Of a DNA stretch of 64,000 bases, positions 26,880 through 35,955 are shown piece by piece (position 1 is the stretch's first letter; each line of letters opens with the position of its first letter). The notes under the pieces are model-generated. The model saw only the letters and a program-made list of their open reading frames with translations, was not told where the DNA came from and ran no database searches. The DNA comes from Peribacillus frigoritolerans (GTDB lineage: Bacteria; Bacillota; Bacilli; Bacillales; Bacillaceae), in NCBI RefSeq assembly GCF_004358755.1, contig NZ_SMZY01000001.1, positions 868,001 through 932,000 of the forward strand, given 5' to 3'. The position numbers were made by a program, and so were the translations under genes.

Positions 26880-28379
26880 ATGGATCAACCTATTCTTGAA
26901 ATGAAGAATATAAATAAAGCGTTTAATGGTATTACGGTCCTAAACCAGGTCAACTTTTCAGTGAAAAAAGGAGAAGTACATGCCTTAATGGGTGGGAATG
27001 GTGCAGGAAAATCAACATTAATGAAAATCCTTACTGGCGTTTATACAGCAGATAGTGGAGACATTTTAATTGAAGGAAAACCTGTAAGCATTAAAAGCTT
27101 TGATGACGCAAAGGCAAATAAGATCTCAATGATCTTCCAAGAGTTTAGCTTAGTACCAACCCTTACAGTTGCCCAAAATATCTTTTTAACGAGAGAAGAT
27201 AAGACATCACTTGGGCTTTTAAATGATAAGGAATGTGAAAAGAAAACAGAGGTTCTATTAAAGGAACTTGGGGTTGATATCAGACCATCTGATGTTGTTC
27301 AAAATCTAGGAGTTGGCTATTGGCAAATGACTGAGATTGCAAAAGCTCTATCTCAGGAAGCGAAAATATTGATTATGGATGAGCCGACCTCTTCGTTAAC
27401 TCAAACGGAAACGGAAGTATTATTCAAATTCATCAATCAATTAAAAGCAAAGGGTTATGCGATTATTTATATTTCTCACAGAATGGATGAGATTTTCGAA
27501 ATTTGTGATCGCATCACGATCTTGCGTGATGGTCAATATATTACAACCGAGGATTGCAGTGAAACTGATCTTGATACAGTTATTCAGCATATTGTAGGAC
27601 AAGAATTTGACCAAGCCTTTGAATATCAGGAGAGGGAATACTCGAAAGATGCACCGCCGATTTTTGAGGTGAAAAATGTAAGCGCTGGAGATAAGGTTCA
27701 AAATATTAATCTTAAAATACAACCTGGAGAAATAGTAGGAATTGCTGGATTGATGGGTAGTGGCCGAACGGAATTAGTTCGTTGCTTATTTGGAATTGAC
27801 TCAATAGACAGTGGTGAAATTTACGTTGATGGTCAAAAACGTTCAATTAATTCGGCTAAGGATGCAATAGACTCAGGGATTGCATTAATTCCCGAGGATC
27901 GACGTGTGCAAGGATTGGTTCTAGAACATAGTGTGAAAGACAATATGATTCTACCAATCTTATCTAAAGTGAACAAAGGATTGTTTATTGATAACAAAAA
28001 AGCAAATGAAATAAGCAATCAACTTGTCAAAAAGTTAAATGTTAAAACGGATGATATCTTTAAAAAATCTGGCCTATTGTCAGGTGGAAATCAGCAAAAA
28101 ATTGTTCTTGCAAAATGGTTAGCAAATAACCCAACCGTTTTATTGCTTGATGAACCAACAATTGGTGTAGACATTGGAGCAAAAACAGAAATTATCGACA
28201 TTATTAGAGAATTAGCTATTAGCGGCAAGGCCATACTTGTCATTTCATCAGAAATCCCTGAACTTCTTGCTATGAGTGATCGTGTTCTTGTGATGCATCA
28301 AGGCAAGATAAAAAAGGAACTACAACGAACTGAGATTAAATCGGAGGAGGATTTACAATATGCAATCCAAGGTTTCTAA
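26880..28379 (+). CDS. Sugar ABC transporter ATPase, RbsA-like
   Basis: A 499-residue double-ABC ATPase of the ribose/galactose importer class. In the first half the P-loop is GGNGAGKSTLMKI (about residues 38-50) and Walker B is ILIMDEPTSSL. In the second half the degenerate P-loop is GLMGSGRTELV, with signature LSGGNQQKIVLAKWL and Walker B LLLDEPTIGVD. ATG 26880 follows AAGGAAGGTG. Its end overlaps the permease start by 20 bases, so translation is coupled. It powers sugar import at the inner face of the membrane. Confidence 0.93.
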   Translation: MDQPILEMKNINKAFNGITVLNQVNFSVKKGEVHALMGGNGAGKSTLMKILTGVYTADSGDILIEGKPVSIKSFDDAKANKISMIFQEFSLVPTLTVAQNIFLTREDKTSLGLLNDKECEKKTEVLLKELGVDIRPSDVVQNLGVGYWQMTEIAKALSQEAKILIMDEPTSSLTQTETEVLFKFINQLKAKGYAIIYISHRMDEIFEICDRITILRDGQYITTEDCSETDLDTVIQHIVGQEFDQAFEYQEREYSKDAPPIFEVKNVSAGDKVQNINLKIQPGEIVGIAGLMGSGRTELVRCLFGIDSIDSGEIYVDGQKRSINSAKDAIDSGIALIPEDRRVQGLVLEHSVKDNMILPILSKVNKGLFIDNKKANEISNQLVKKLNVKTDDIFKKSGLLSGGNQQKIVLAKWLANNPTVLLLDEPTIGVDIGAKTEIIDIIRELAISGKAILVISSEIPELLAMSDRVLVMHQGKIKKELQRTEIKSEEDLQYAIQGF

Positions 28380-29340
28380 AGTAGAAAAACCAGCAATACC
28401 TATGTTTAAGAAATTTGAATGGCGTAACTATATCGTCTATTTTGCCTTCGTAGGAGTGTTAATCTACTTTTCTATCAATTTATATGATGAAGGGTTTTTA
28501 TCTTCAAGCAATCTATTAAACATTGTGAGACAAACAGCAACCATTTCTTTAATAGCACTTGCAATGACATTTGTTATCAGTACAGGTGAAATTGATCTTT
28601 CCGTTGGTTCGATAGCCGCTTTATCTTCATTAGTTGGGGCATTAGCGCTACAGGCAGGCTACGGTATCATTGGCGGATTAATCGGTGGTGTTGGTACAGG
28701 TATTGTTGTTGGCCTAATTAACGGTTTACTCGTTACAAAAGTAGCAATTCCATCCTTCCTAGTAACACTAGGGACAATGGGAGCGATAAAAGGTGTTGCG
28801 ATGTGGGTAACAGATACAGCTCCAGTTCCAATTGTTAACTCAAACTTCAACTTTATCTTTGGTTCTGGTGATATTGGGCCAATTCCGGTATTACTTTTAT
28901 GGACTGTTGTCTTTACAATCATTGCTCATGTTTTACTGCGTAAGACGTCTTTTGGAAGACAAGTATTAGCAACTGGCGGTAATGAAAGCGCTGCACGTTT
29001 CTCAGGTGTAAAGACGATGAAAATTAAGTTGCTCGTTTTCTTAGGAACAGGTGCAATGGCTGGTTTAGCTGGATTACTTTATGCAGGCCGTATGAACGCA
29101 GGAAGATTTTCATTCGGTGAAGGAGATGAGCTTTCTGTTATTGCTGCTGTCATTTTAGGGGGAACAAGTCTTTTTGGTGGAGTCGGGACAATTATTGGAA
29201 CACTCATAGGATCCTTAATGATTGGGACAATTAATAATGGACTTATCATTATGGGGCTGGATGTTAGTCAGCAAATGATTATAAAAGGAATCATCATCAT
29301 TTTAGCTGTAGCTTTCGGTAAAAAAGCAATTAAGAGATAA
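28360..29340 (+). CDS. Sugar ABC transporter permease, RbsC-like
   Basis: A 326-residue BPD_transp_2-type permease with about eight to ten membrane helices and the family signature TGEIDLSVGSIAALSS near residue 70. It forms the channel of the importer with the ATPase encoded just before. GGAGGA within the end of the ATPase gene is its ribosome binding site. Only one permease gene is present, so the channel would be a homodimer, as for RbsC. Confidence 0.93.
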   Translation: MQSKVSKVEKPAIPMFKKFEWRNYIVYFAFVGVLIYFSINLYDEGFLSSSNLLNIVRQTATISLIALAMTFVISTGEIDLSVGSIAALSSLVGALALQAGYGIIGGLIGGVGTGIVVGLINGLLVTKVAIPSFLVTLGTMGAIKGVAMWVTDTAPVPIVNSNFNFIFGSGDIGPIPVLLLWTVVFTIIAHVLLRKTSFGRQVLATGGNESAARFSGVKTMKIKLLVFLGTGAMAGLAGLLYAGRMNAGRFSFGEGDELSVIAAVILGGTSLFGGVGTIIGTLIGSLMIGTINNGLIIMGLDVSQQMIIKGIIIILAVAFGKKAIKR

Positions 29341-29390
29341 ATAGAGAAAAGAAATCATCAAGAAGAAATGACAGAACAGGAGGATGAAAC

Positions 29391-30569
29391 ATGGAAAAAA
29401 TAAAGGTCGGGATTATTGGTACAGGTTTTATTGGGCCAACTCATATCGAAGCAATTAGAAGACTTGGATTTGTAGAAGTGGTAGCTTTAGCAGAAACAAG
29501 CCAGGAGCAAGCGGAAACAAAAGCTGCTGAACTTGGTATTCCACTTGCTTATGGAGATTACCGCGTAATGCTTAAAAATGATGAGATCCATGTTGTGCAT
29601 AATTGTACGCCAAATCATGTTCACTTTGCGATAAATAAGGACATCATTTTAGCCGGTAAACATGTGATATCTGAAAAGCCGTTAGCAATGAACAGCGAAG
29701 AGTCAGCTGAATTGTTGGCACTAGCTAAAACAAAAGATGTTGTTCATGGAGTGAATTTCAATTATAGACAGCATGCAAGTGTCCAAAATTTACGTGCGAT
29801 GATTTCAAACGGAGATCTAGGAAAAGTCAACTTGGTGCACGGAAGCTATCTACAAGATTGGTTATTATATGAAACGGATTTTAACTGGAGACTAGCACCA
29901 GAGGTAGGGGGGGAATCCCGCGCTATTGCAGATATCGGCTCACATTGGTGTGACACTGTTCAATATGTAACAGGGAAAAAAATCGTAGAAGTTTTTGCTG
30001 ACCTTGCCACGGTTATCCCTGTAAGAAAGAAAGCAACGTCTGGCAGTAATACTTTCAGCACAGTCAATCATGAGGAGCAGGAGTATGAGGATGTTGCCAT
30101 CAATACAGAGGATTATGCATCAGTACTTGTTCGTTTTGAGGATGGCTCAAGAGGTGTTTTCACCGTTTCACAAGTAAGTGCGGGAAGAAAAAATAGACTG
30201 AGTTTTGAAATAGATGGTAGTAAGAGTTCAGTATTTTGGAATCAAGAGGAACCGGAAAAATTGTGGATTGGCCACCGCGATAAACCAAACGAAATTCTAT
30301 TAGCAGATCCGAGCTTATTCTCGGCAGAAGCAAAATCGGCCATTCATCATCCGGGTGGACATAATGAAGGCTGGCCTGATGCATTAAAAAATATGATGCT
30401 AAACTTCTATACGTTTATTAGAGAAGAAAATAGTCTTAAAACAGATAAGCCTAACTTTGCCACATTTCAAGATGGTCACTTATCAATGTGTATTACTGAT
30501 GCTATCTTAGAAAGTCACCAACAGCAGAAATGGGTGAAGGTCAAGCAAGAAAAGGAGGTCTACTCGTGA
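29391..30569 (+). CDS. Gfo/Idh/MocA-family sugar dehydrogenase
   Basis: A 392-residue NAD(P)-dependent oxidoreductase. The N-terminal Rossmann motif is VGIIGTGFIGPTHIEAI, and EKPLAMN is the conserved catalytic-site lysine segment near residue 98. The C-terminal beta-sheet domain includes GSHWCDTVQYVTG, which holds the position of the family's active-site histidine. ATG 29391 follows ACAGGAGGATG. Its stop overlaps the next start (GTGA). Together with the second dehydrogenase and two isomerases it suggests oxidation of a sugar or glycoside at one carbon; the exact substrate cannot be read. Confidence 0.88.
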   Translation: MEKIKVGIIGTGFIGPTHIEAIRRLGFVEVVALAETSQEQAETKAAELGIPLAYGDYRVMLKNDEIHVVHNCTPNHVHFAINKDIILAGKHVISEKPLAMNSEESAELLALAKTKDVVHGVNFNYRQHASVQNLRAMISNGDLGKVNLVHGSYLQDWLLYETDFNWRLAPEVGGESRAIADIGSHWCDTVQYVTGKKIVEVFADLATVIPVRKKATSGSNTFSTVNHEEQEYEDVAINTEDYASVLVRFEDGSRGVFTVSQVSAGRKNRLSFEIDGSKSSVFWNQEEPEKLWIGHRDKPNEILLADPSLFSAEAKSAIHHPGGHNEGWPDALKNMMLNFYTFIREENSLKTDKPNFATFQDGHLSMCITDAILESHQQQKWVKVKQEKEVYS

Positions 30570-31534
30570 AACTAGGTGTTTTTACACCACTTTATCAAAA
30601 CCTCCCGTTTGAAAAGATGCTAGATAAAGTGAAGGAAATGGGATTAGAAACAGTTGAGCTTGGAACAGGAAATTATCCTGGTAACCATCACTGTGATCCA
30701 GATGAATTACTTCAATCACCTGAAAAAGCAAAGTCGTTCATGAGAGCGATTGAAAGCAGAGGATTATCCATTAGTGGACTTAGTTTCCATGGGAATCCTT
30801 TGCACCCTAATAAGAAGTTAGCCAATGATTCTCATGAGGTGTGGAGAAAAACAGTTCTTCTAGCTGAAAAATTAGAAATACCTGTTGTAAATGGATTTTC
30901 CGGATGTCCTGGAGATCATAATGAAGCAAAAAATCCAAACTGGGTAACATGCTCGTGGCCGCCCGAATTTACAGAGGTTTTAAACTGGCAGTGGGATGAA
31001 GTGGTGATTCCTTACTGGAAGGAAGAAGCGAAGTTTGCCAGATCACGTGGTATTCAAGTTGCTTTTGAAATGCATCCTGGATTTGTCGTTTATAACCCTG
31101 AAACATTGCTAAAGTTACGAGAACATGCAGGGGATAACATCGGAGCAAATTTTGATCCAAGTCATTTAGTTTGGCAAGGAATCGATCCAATTGCAGCGAT
31201 TAAAAAGCTTGGACGAGAAAATGCGATCTTTCATTTCCATGCAAAGGACACCTATTTGGATAAAGAAAACATAAAAGTAAACGGTGTATTAGATACGAAG
31301 CACTACAGTGAGATTTTAGATCGATCATGGACATTCCGATCAGTTGGATATGGACATGATGAGAAATTATGGAAAGACATGATTAGTACATTGCGAGCAG
31401 TTGGTTATGATTACGTGATCTCAATTGAGCATGAAGATATGCTGGCTTCGACTGATGAAGGTCTAAAAAAAGCAATCTCTCTATTAAAAAGAGCCATGTT
31501 TAAAGAAGAGCTAACTGAAATGTGGTGGGCTTAA
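30566..31534 (+). CDS. Sugar phosphate isomerase/epimerase-like TIM barrel (first)
   Basis: A 322-residue AP-endonuclease-2-like TIM barrel (xylose-isomerase-like superfamily). Visible metal-site segments are FEMHPGF, NFDPSHLVWQG, HFHAKDT and ISIEHED. GTG 30566 follows AAAAGGAGGTC, overlapping the previous stop; the longer open frame from 30530 is rejected. In neighbouring pathways such proteins isomerise, epimerise or eliminate keto-sugars made by Gfo/Idh dehydrogenases. Confidence 0.88.
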   Translation: MKLGVFTPLYQNLPFEKMLDKVKEMGLETVELGTGNYPGNHHCDPDELLQSPEKAKSFMRAIESRGLSISGLSFHGNPLHPNKKLANDSHEVWRKTVLLAEKLEIPVVNGFSGCPGDHNEAKNPNWVTCSWPPEFTEVLNWQWDEVVIPYWKEEAKFARSRGIQVAFEMHPGFVVYNPETLLKLREHAGDNIGANFDPSHLVWQGIDPIAAIKKLGRENAIFHFHAKDTYLDKENIKVNGVLDTKHYSEILDRSWTFRSVGYGHDEKLWKDMISTLRAVGYDYVISIEHEDMLASTDEGLKKAISLLKRAMFKEELTEMWWA

Positions 31535-31570
31535 TTAAAGCAAACAATTCAACAATGGAGGTGAACAACA

Positions 31571-31807
31571 ATGTCAATGAGGGCCGTTTTTTCCCAGGAG
31601 ATAAAAAGTAGAAATTCGGGAGGTGGATAGTACTATGTAAATCCAGAACAGCCAAATACGTTTGTTTTTGTAGAGCAGTGGAAGGATCAAACTGCTATTC
31701 AGATACATGAAGAAACGTTCCATTTTAAAGGATTTGTAAGCAAGGTTGACAAGTTTTTATATGAACAGTTGCAGGCAGAGTTGTTCGAGGCGTCGATTCT
31801 GTATTAA
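31571..31807 (+). pseudogene. Antibiotic-biosynthesis-monooxygenase-like remnant
   Basis: From ATG 31571 the frame is MSMRAVFSQEIKS..., then TAG at 31628, then YYVNPEQPNTFVFVEQWKDQ continuing in the same frame to 31807. The second part resembles the ABM/YgiN small monooxygenase family (VEQWKD and HEETFHFK). The whole is about 79 codons, compared with about 100 in the family, and the first part does not fit. It sits inside the sugar operon with a good ribosome binding site (GGAGGTG). Confidence 0.6.
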
Positions 31808-31850
31808 TTCAATGATGAATCAATAAAAATAATAAGAAAGTTGAGGGAAA

Positions 31851-32675
31851 ATGATGAAATTTGGCTACCAAACGAACACTTGGGGAGGCGTAGTTGGCCA
31901 TCCTGCAGGTGTAACGTCAGTAAAAGATTCATACTATCTTGCAAATGGATCAACGGAGGCAGCATTGAAAGATATTGCTGCAGCAGGTTACAAGGGTTTT
32001 GAACTTTTTGATGGTAATTTGATGCAATATGAAGGAAGAGAAGAAGAATTTAAGAGATTAATGAATGAATATTCACTAGACTTTATCGGAGTTTATACTG
32101 GTGGGAACTTTATCTTTCCGGACATTTTAGAAGATGAATTAGTGAAAATTGAGGAAGTTGCTGCTCTAGCATCTACTCTAGGAGCAGAACACCTAGTTGT
32201 TGGTGGAGGAGCCGTTAGAGCTAAAGGTATTTTAGAGAGCGATTACAGAGATTTAGGTGAAGCATTAAATAAGGTCAGTCATATTGCTGAAAAATATGGC
32301 CTTATTGCAAGCTACCATCCACACTTAGGTACTTGTGTTCAGTCACCTGAACAATTAGATAAATTAATGCCATTAACTGTCATTAACTTGTGTCCTGACA
32401 CTGCACACATTGAAGCAGGTGGGGGTGATCCGGTAGGCGTCATTAAAAAATATATTGATCGTATTCAATATGTTCATTTTAAAGATTATCAAAATGGAGA
32501 GTTTTTACCATTAGGTGAAGGAACCCAAGAATTTGATGAAATGGTAAGAGTGTTAGAAGAAGCTCAATATGATGGTTGGTTAACAGTTGAGCTTGATAGT
32601 TACCATGATCCTAAAGCTGGAGCAGAAATTAGCCGTAAGTACCTTACAAAATTTGAATCTATTAAATCAATTTAA
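31851..32675 (+). CDS. Sugar phosphate isomerase/epimerase-like TIM barrel (second)
   Basis: A 274-residue TIM barrel of the same superfamily as the first but only distantly similar to it. Metal-site segments include ASYHPHLGT, CPDTAHIEAGG, VHFKDY and VELDSYHD. ATG 31851 or 31854 follows TTGAGGGAAA. Two different isomerases in one operon imply two different steps on keto-sugar intermediates, for example elimination and hydration. Confidence 0.88.
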   Translation: MMKFGYQTNTWGGVVGHPAGVTSVKDSYYLANGSTEAALKDIAAAGYKGFELFDGNLMQYEGREEEFKRLMNEYSLDFIGVYTGGNFIFPDILEDELVKIEEVAALASTLGAEHLVVGGGAVRAKGILESDYRDLGEALNKVSHIAEKYGLIASYHPHLGTCVQSPEQLDKLMPLTVINLCPDTAHIEAGGGDPVGVIKKYIDRIQYVHFKDYQNGEFLPLGEGTQEFDEMVRVLEEAQYDGWLTVELDSYHDPKAGAEISRKYLTKFESIKSI

Positions 32676-32701
32676 GTGTTGTCCAAAAAAGGGGGGGCAT
32701 T

Positions 32702-33880
32702 ATGAAAAAGTTATTTTCTATTTTAACAATGGTTTCGTTAGCAACAATGCTAGGTCTTGCAGGATGCAGCCAAGGAAGTTCTACTACCTCAAAAACAAGT
32801 GATCAAGATCAAGGTTCAACAGTAGAAGTCGCAACTGAAGCATCTGGTCCTATTGTTATTAACCAGGAAATTCCTGATCAAGAAATCTTAAGTAAAGGTC
32901 CTGATGGAGAGGCGGCTGTGTCGGCAAAAACATTGGAATTAACAGAAGAGGAAGTTCAAAAGATTATAGAAGGTAATTTTAAAGCAGCCATTGTCATGCA
33001 CTATGCTGGTAATGACTGGGCTACAGCACAAATTGAAGGATTGAAAGCTACATTTGCCAAAATGGGAATTGAGGTAGTAGCAGTAACAGACGCGCAATTC
33101 AAAGCAGAAAAACAAGTATCTGATATTGAAACAGTATTAGCTAAAGATCCAGATATCATTGTTGGAATCCCTGTTGACCCTGTGTCTACAGCATCGGCAT
33201 TTAAGAAAGCAGCAGATGCGGGAGTAAAAATCGTATTTATGGATAATAAGCCAAATAATTTAGATGCTGGTAAGGATTATGTAAGCGTTGTATCCGCTGA
33301 TAACTATGGTAATGGGGTACAAGCAGCCGAAATAATGGCAGAAGAATTAGGCGGAAAGGGTAACATTGGGGTTATTTATCATGATGCAGATTACTTTGTA
33401 ACAAAACAACGTGTTGAAGCATTTGAGAAAACAATAACTGAAAAATATCCAGACATTAAAATCGTAGAACGTGGGGGGATTGTGGCACCTAATGATGGAG
33501 AAAAAGTCGCATCAGGTATGTTGACAAAGAACCCAAATCTTGATGGTATGTTTGTCGTTTGGGATGTTCCTGCTGAAGGGGCATTAGCTTCAGCACGTAC
33601 AGCTGGAAGAAATGACCTAGTAATCACAACAATTGACTTAGGAACAACAGTTGCCATTGATATTGCATCAGATGGAATGATTAAAGGATTAGGCGCACAG
33701 CTTCCATATGATCAAGGAATCTCAGAAGCGATCTTAGCTGGATATGGTTTGCTTGGAAAAGAAGCACCTGCATATGTAGCAGTTCCAGCATTAAAAGTAA
33801 CACCTGATAATGTATTAGATTCTTGGAAACTTGTTTATTCAAAAGAAGCTCCCGATACGATCCAAGAAGCTGCAAAATAA
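32702..33880 (+). CDS. Ribose-type sugar-binding lipoprotein (intact)
   Basis: A 392-residue ABC importer binding protein of the periplasmic-binding-protein type 1 fold with lipobox GLAGC (residues 18-22). It closely resembles the frameshifted protein at 25642 over its whole length (for example VVAVTDAQFKAEKQV in both) and has an intact C-terminus. It is probably the working partner of the RbsA/RbsC-like transporter. ATG 32702 follows AAAAGGGGGGGC. Confidence 0.92.
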   Translation: MKKLFSILTMVSLATMLGLAGCSQGSSTTSKTSDQDQGSTVEVATEASGPIVINQEIPDQEILSKGPDGEAAVSAKTLELTEEEVQKIIEGNFKAAIVMHYAGNDWATAQIEGLKATFAKMGIEVVAVTDAQFKAEKQVSDIETVLAKDPDIIVGIPVDPVSTASAFKKAADAGVKIVFMDNKPNNLDAGKDYVSVVSADNYGNGVQAAEIMAEELGGKGNIGVIYHDADYFVTKQRVEAFEKTITEKYPDIKIVERGGIVAPNDGEKVASGMLTKNPNLDGMFVVWDVPAEGALASARTAGRNDLVITTIDLGTTVAIDIASDGMIKGLGAQLPYDQGISEAILAGYGLLGKEAPAYVAVPALKVTPDNVLDSWKLVYSKEAPDTIQEAAK

Positions 33881-33915
33881 AATAATAGAAAACAAAATAA
33901 TTGGAGGGAATTAAT

Positions 33916-35100
33916 ATGAAAAAATTAAATGTAGGAATGATTGGCGGAGGATTTATGGGAAAGGCACATGCTCTTGCTTACGCAGGTATGCCAATGTTTT
34001 TTTGGCCGGCACCTGCTGTACCACATCGTCACACGCTTGTTGACGTGACAGATGAAATTGCAAAAGAAGCGGCAGCAAAATTAGGTTTTGAAAACTACTC
34101 ATCTAACTGGAGAGAAGTAGTGGAAAACCCGGATATTGATATTATTGATATAGTGACACCAAATAATTCACATGCTGAAATTGCCATTGCTGCAGCAAAA
34201 GCTGGTAAACATGTAATCTGTGAAAAACCTTTAGCTAGAGATGCTGCCGAAACAAAAACAATGTTGGATGCAGTAGAAGCGGCAGGTGTAAAGCATATGG
34301 TCGCTTTTAACTACAGAAGAACACCAGCTGTTGCACTTGCGAAAAAATATATTGAAGAAGGTAGAATCGGAAATATTTTAAACTTCCGTGGAACTTATCT
34401 TCAAGATTGGTCTGCAGATCCTAACTCACCATTATCATGGCGCTTCCAAAAGGAAATTGCCGGATCAGGTGCATTAGGTGACATTGGTACACATGTTATT
34501 GATTTTGCCCGCTACTTAGTTGGAGAAATCACAGATGTCAATGCCGTATCAAAAACGTGGATTCCAGAAAGACCAGTTCAATCAGGAGGCGCAGACAAAT
34601 TAGGAACTGTAAAAAGTGCAGGAGATGTTCCTAAAGGTAAAGTAGACGTAGATGATGAAATCACAACATTAGTCAAATTTGAAAATGGTGCAGTTGGAAG
34701 CATAGAAGCATCACGTAATGCATGGGGACGCAATAACTTCCTGACATTTGAAATTCACGGAGATAAGGGCTCAATCTATTTTAACTATGAGCGTCGTGAT
34801 GAGCTTCAAGTATGCTTCTCAGATGATCCAGGAGATGCAAAAGGCTTCAGAACCGTTTACACTGGACCAGCTCATCCATACGGTGAGGGCTTATGGCCAA
34901 TTCCTGCATTAGGAATTGGATATGGTGAAACAAAAATTATTGAAGCGTATGACTTTATTAAATCTATTGTGGAAGACACAACAGTTTCTCCTAACTTTGA
35001 CGATGGATATCAAATTGCGGTTATTAGTGATGCGATTCTTGAATCAGCTGAAAAAGGTCAGTGGATTAATCTGGAAAAATTGCCTGTAAAAACAAATTAA
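33916..35100 (+). CDS. Gfo/Idh/MocA-family sugar dehydrogenase (second)
   Basis: A 394-residue NAD(P)-dependent dehydrogenase. The Rossmann motif is VGMIGGGFMGKAHALAY, the catalytic lysine segment is CEKPLARD, and DIGTHVIDFARYLVG holds the active-site histidine. ATG 33916 is chosen for TTGGAGGGAA upstream. It is the last gene of the operon. The general look resembles levoglucosan dehydrogenase (LgdA), but I cannot confirm this without a search. Confidence 0.88.
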   Translation: MKKLNVGMIGGGFMGKAHALAYAGMPMFFWPAPAVPHRHTLVDVTDEIAKEAAAKLGFENYSSNWREVVENPDIDIIDIVTPNNSHAEIAIAAAKAGKHVICEKPLARDAAETKTMLDAVEAAGVKHMVAFNYRRTPAVALAKKYIEEGRIGNILNFRGTYLQDWSADPNSPLSWRFQKEIAGSGALGDIGTHVIDFARYLVGEITDVNAVSKTWIPERPVQSGGADKLGTVKSAGDVPKGKVDVDDEITTLVKFENGAVGSIEASRNAWGRNNFLTFEIHGDKGSIYFNYERRDELQVCFSDDPGDAKGFRTVYTGPAHPYGEGLWPIPALGIGYGETKIIEAYDFIKSIVEDTTVSPNFDDGYQIAVISDAILESAEKGQWINLEKLPVKTN

Positions 35101-35115
35101 GTTTTCACATCGAAG

Positions 35116-35147
35116 GCCGTCAGGGATCAATTTCTGGCGGTTTTTTC
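35116..35147 (+). terminator. Terminator of the sugar operon
   Basis: GCCGTCAGGGA pairs with TTTCTGGCGG (one G-T pair), followed by TTTTTT. The next 150 bases hold no feature that I recognise. Confidence 0.8.
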
Positions 35148-35295
35148 ACTGCTATTTGTGGGGCTTTATATTGTACTAAAATAAGTATTAGTTGAAGTTT
35201 ATCATATATCAAAGAGTGATACATGGATACTTGGCTTGGTGGATGCGGGGAATATTTCAGGTATTCTTGCTCAAATCCAGGTCAAACTCTCGGCT

Positions 35296-35329
35296 AAAAA
35301 AGACATCCCATTTTTGGAATGCCTTTTTA
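35296..35329 (-). terminator. Terminator of the Rrf2 gene on the minus strand
   Basis: Read on the minus strand, AAAAAGGCATTCC pairs imperfectly with GGGATGTCTTTTTT immediately after the stop codon. Confidence 0.65.
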
Positions 35330-35761
35330 CTAGTTATTCTCATTCGTAGCAATATCCTTCACAACATCCTCTAGTGTTACGCTTCTCAACATCTTCTCCA
35401 TAGCTAACTGAGCCGATGTGAACAATGGTTCGATTGTATTCTGGATGTTCCTGCCTACAGGACATTTTGGATTTGGGTTTTCATGGATGCTAAATAGCTC
35501 TTTTTCCTGTACTACATTCACTGCTTTATAAACGTCAAACAGTGTAATATCATATAATTCTTTTGAGAGTTTAGCCCCTGCAACACCTGGTTTTACCTCT
35601 ATTAAACCAGCATTTTTTAACATTCCCATGAGTTTTCTGATCACTGCTGAGTTTGTGTTCACACTGGATGCTAAAAATTCAGAAGACGTTTTCCCTTCTT
35701 TATTTAATTCAATTAAAGCTAATATATGAATGCCGACAGCGAATCTGCTGCTGATGGACAT
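35330..35761 (-). CDS. Rrf2-family regulator, YwnA-like
   Basis: A 143-residue Rrf2 regulator. The N-terminal winged helix includes LASSVNTNSAVIRKLMGMLK and the wing GVAGAKLS. The C-terminal KCPVGRNIQNT has a single cysteine. It is divergent from an NmrA-type oxidoreductase, with two TGTAAT-type operators between them. The pairing suggests control of a quinone or aldehyde stress response, as inferred from context. Confidence 0.88.
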   Translation of the reverse strand: MSISSRFAVGIHILALIELNKEGKTSSEFLASSVNTNSAVIRKLMGMLKNAGLIEVKPGVAGAKLSKELYDITLFDVYKAVNVVQEKELFSIHENPNPKCPVGRNIQNTIEPLFTSAQLAMEKMLRSVTLEDVVKDIATNENN

Positions 35762-35806
35762 GTTCAGTCACCACCTTGGAAACAAATCTGTTTACTAATT
35801 TATAAG

Positions 35807-35825
35807 TGTAATTAATTTGATTACA
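35807..35825. promoter_or_regulatory. Rrf2-type operator, proximal to the regulator
   Basis: TGTAAT-N7-ATTACA, an exact inverted repeat, lies about 45 bases upstream of the Rrf2 start and suits autoregulation. Confidence 0.65.
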
Positions 35826-35874
35826 AGTTTATTATACCAAATTTCGAACAAAATAATAGATGGGATCTTACCTG

Positions 35875-35929
35875 TTGACAAAACGATTACATGTAACTAA
35901 AATAAATACATGTAATCAAATTTGTTACA
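35875..35929 (+). promoter_or_regulatory. Promoter and operators of the NmrA-type gene
   Basis: TTGACA (35875-35880) and TAAAAT (35898-35903) are 17 bases apart. The exact inverted repeat GATTACATGTA (35885-35895) / TACATGTAATC (35907-35917) surrounds the -10 element. TGTAAT-N7-GTTACA (35911-35929) overlaps its right arm. Confidence 0.7.
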
Positions 35930-35955
35930 AGCGGAACCAAACTGGAGGAATATAA

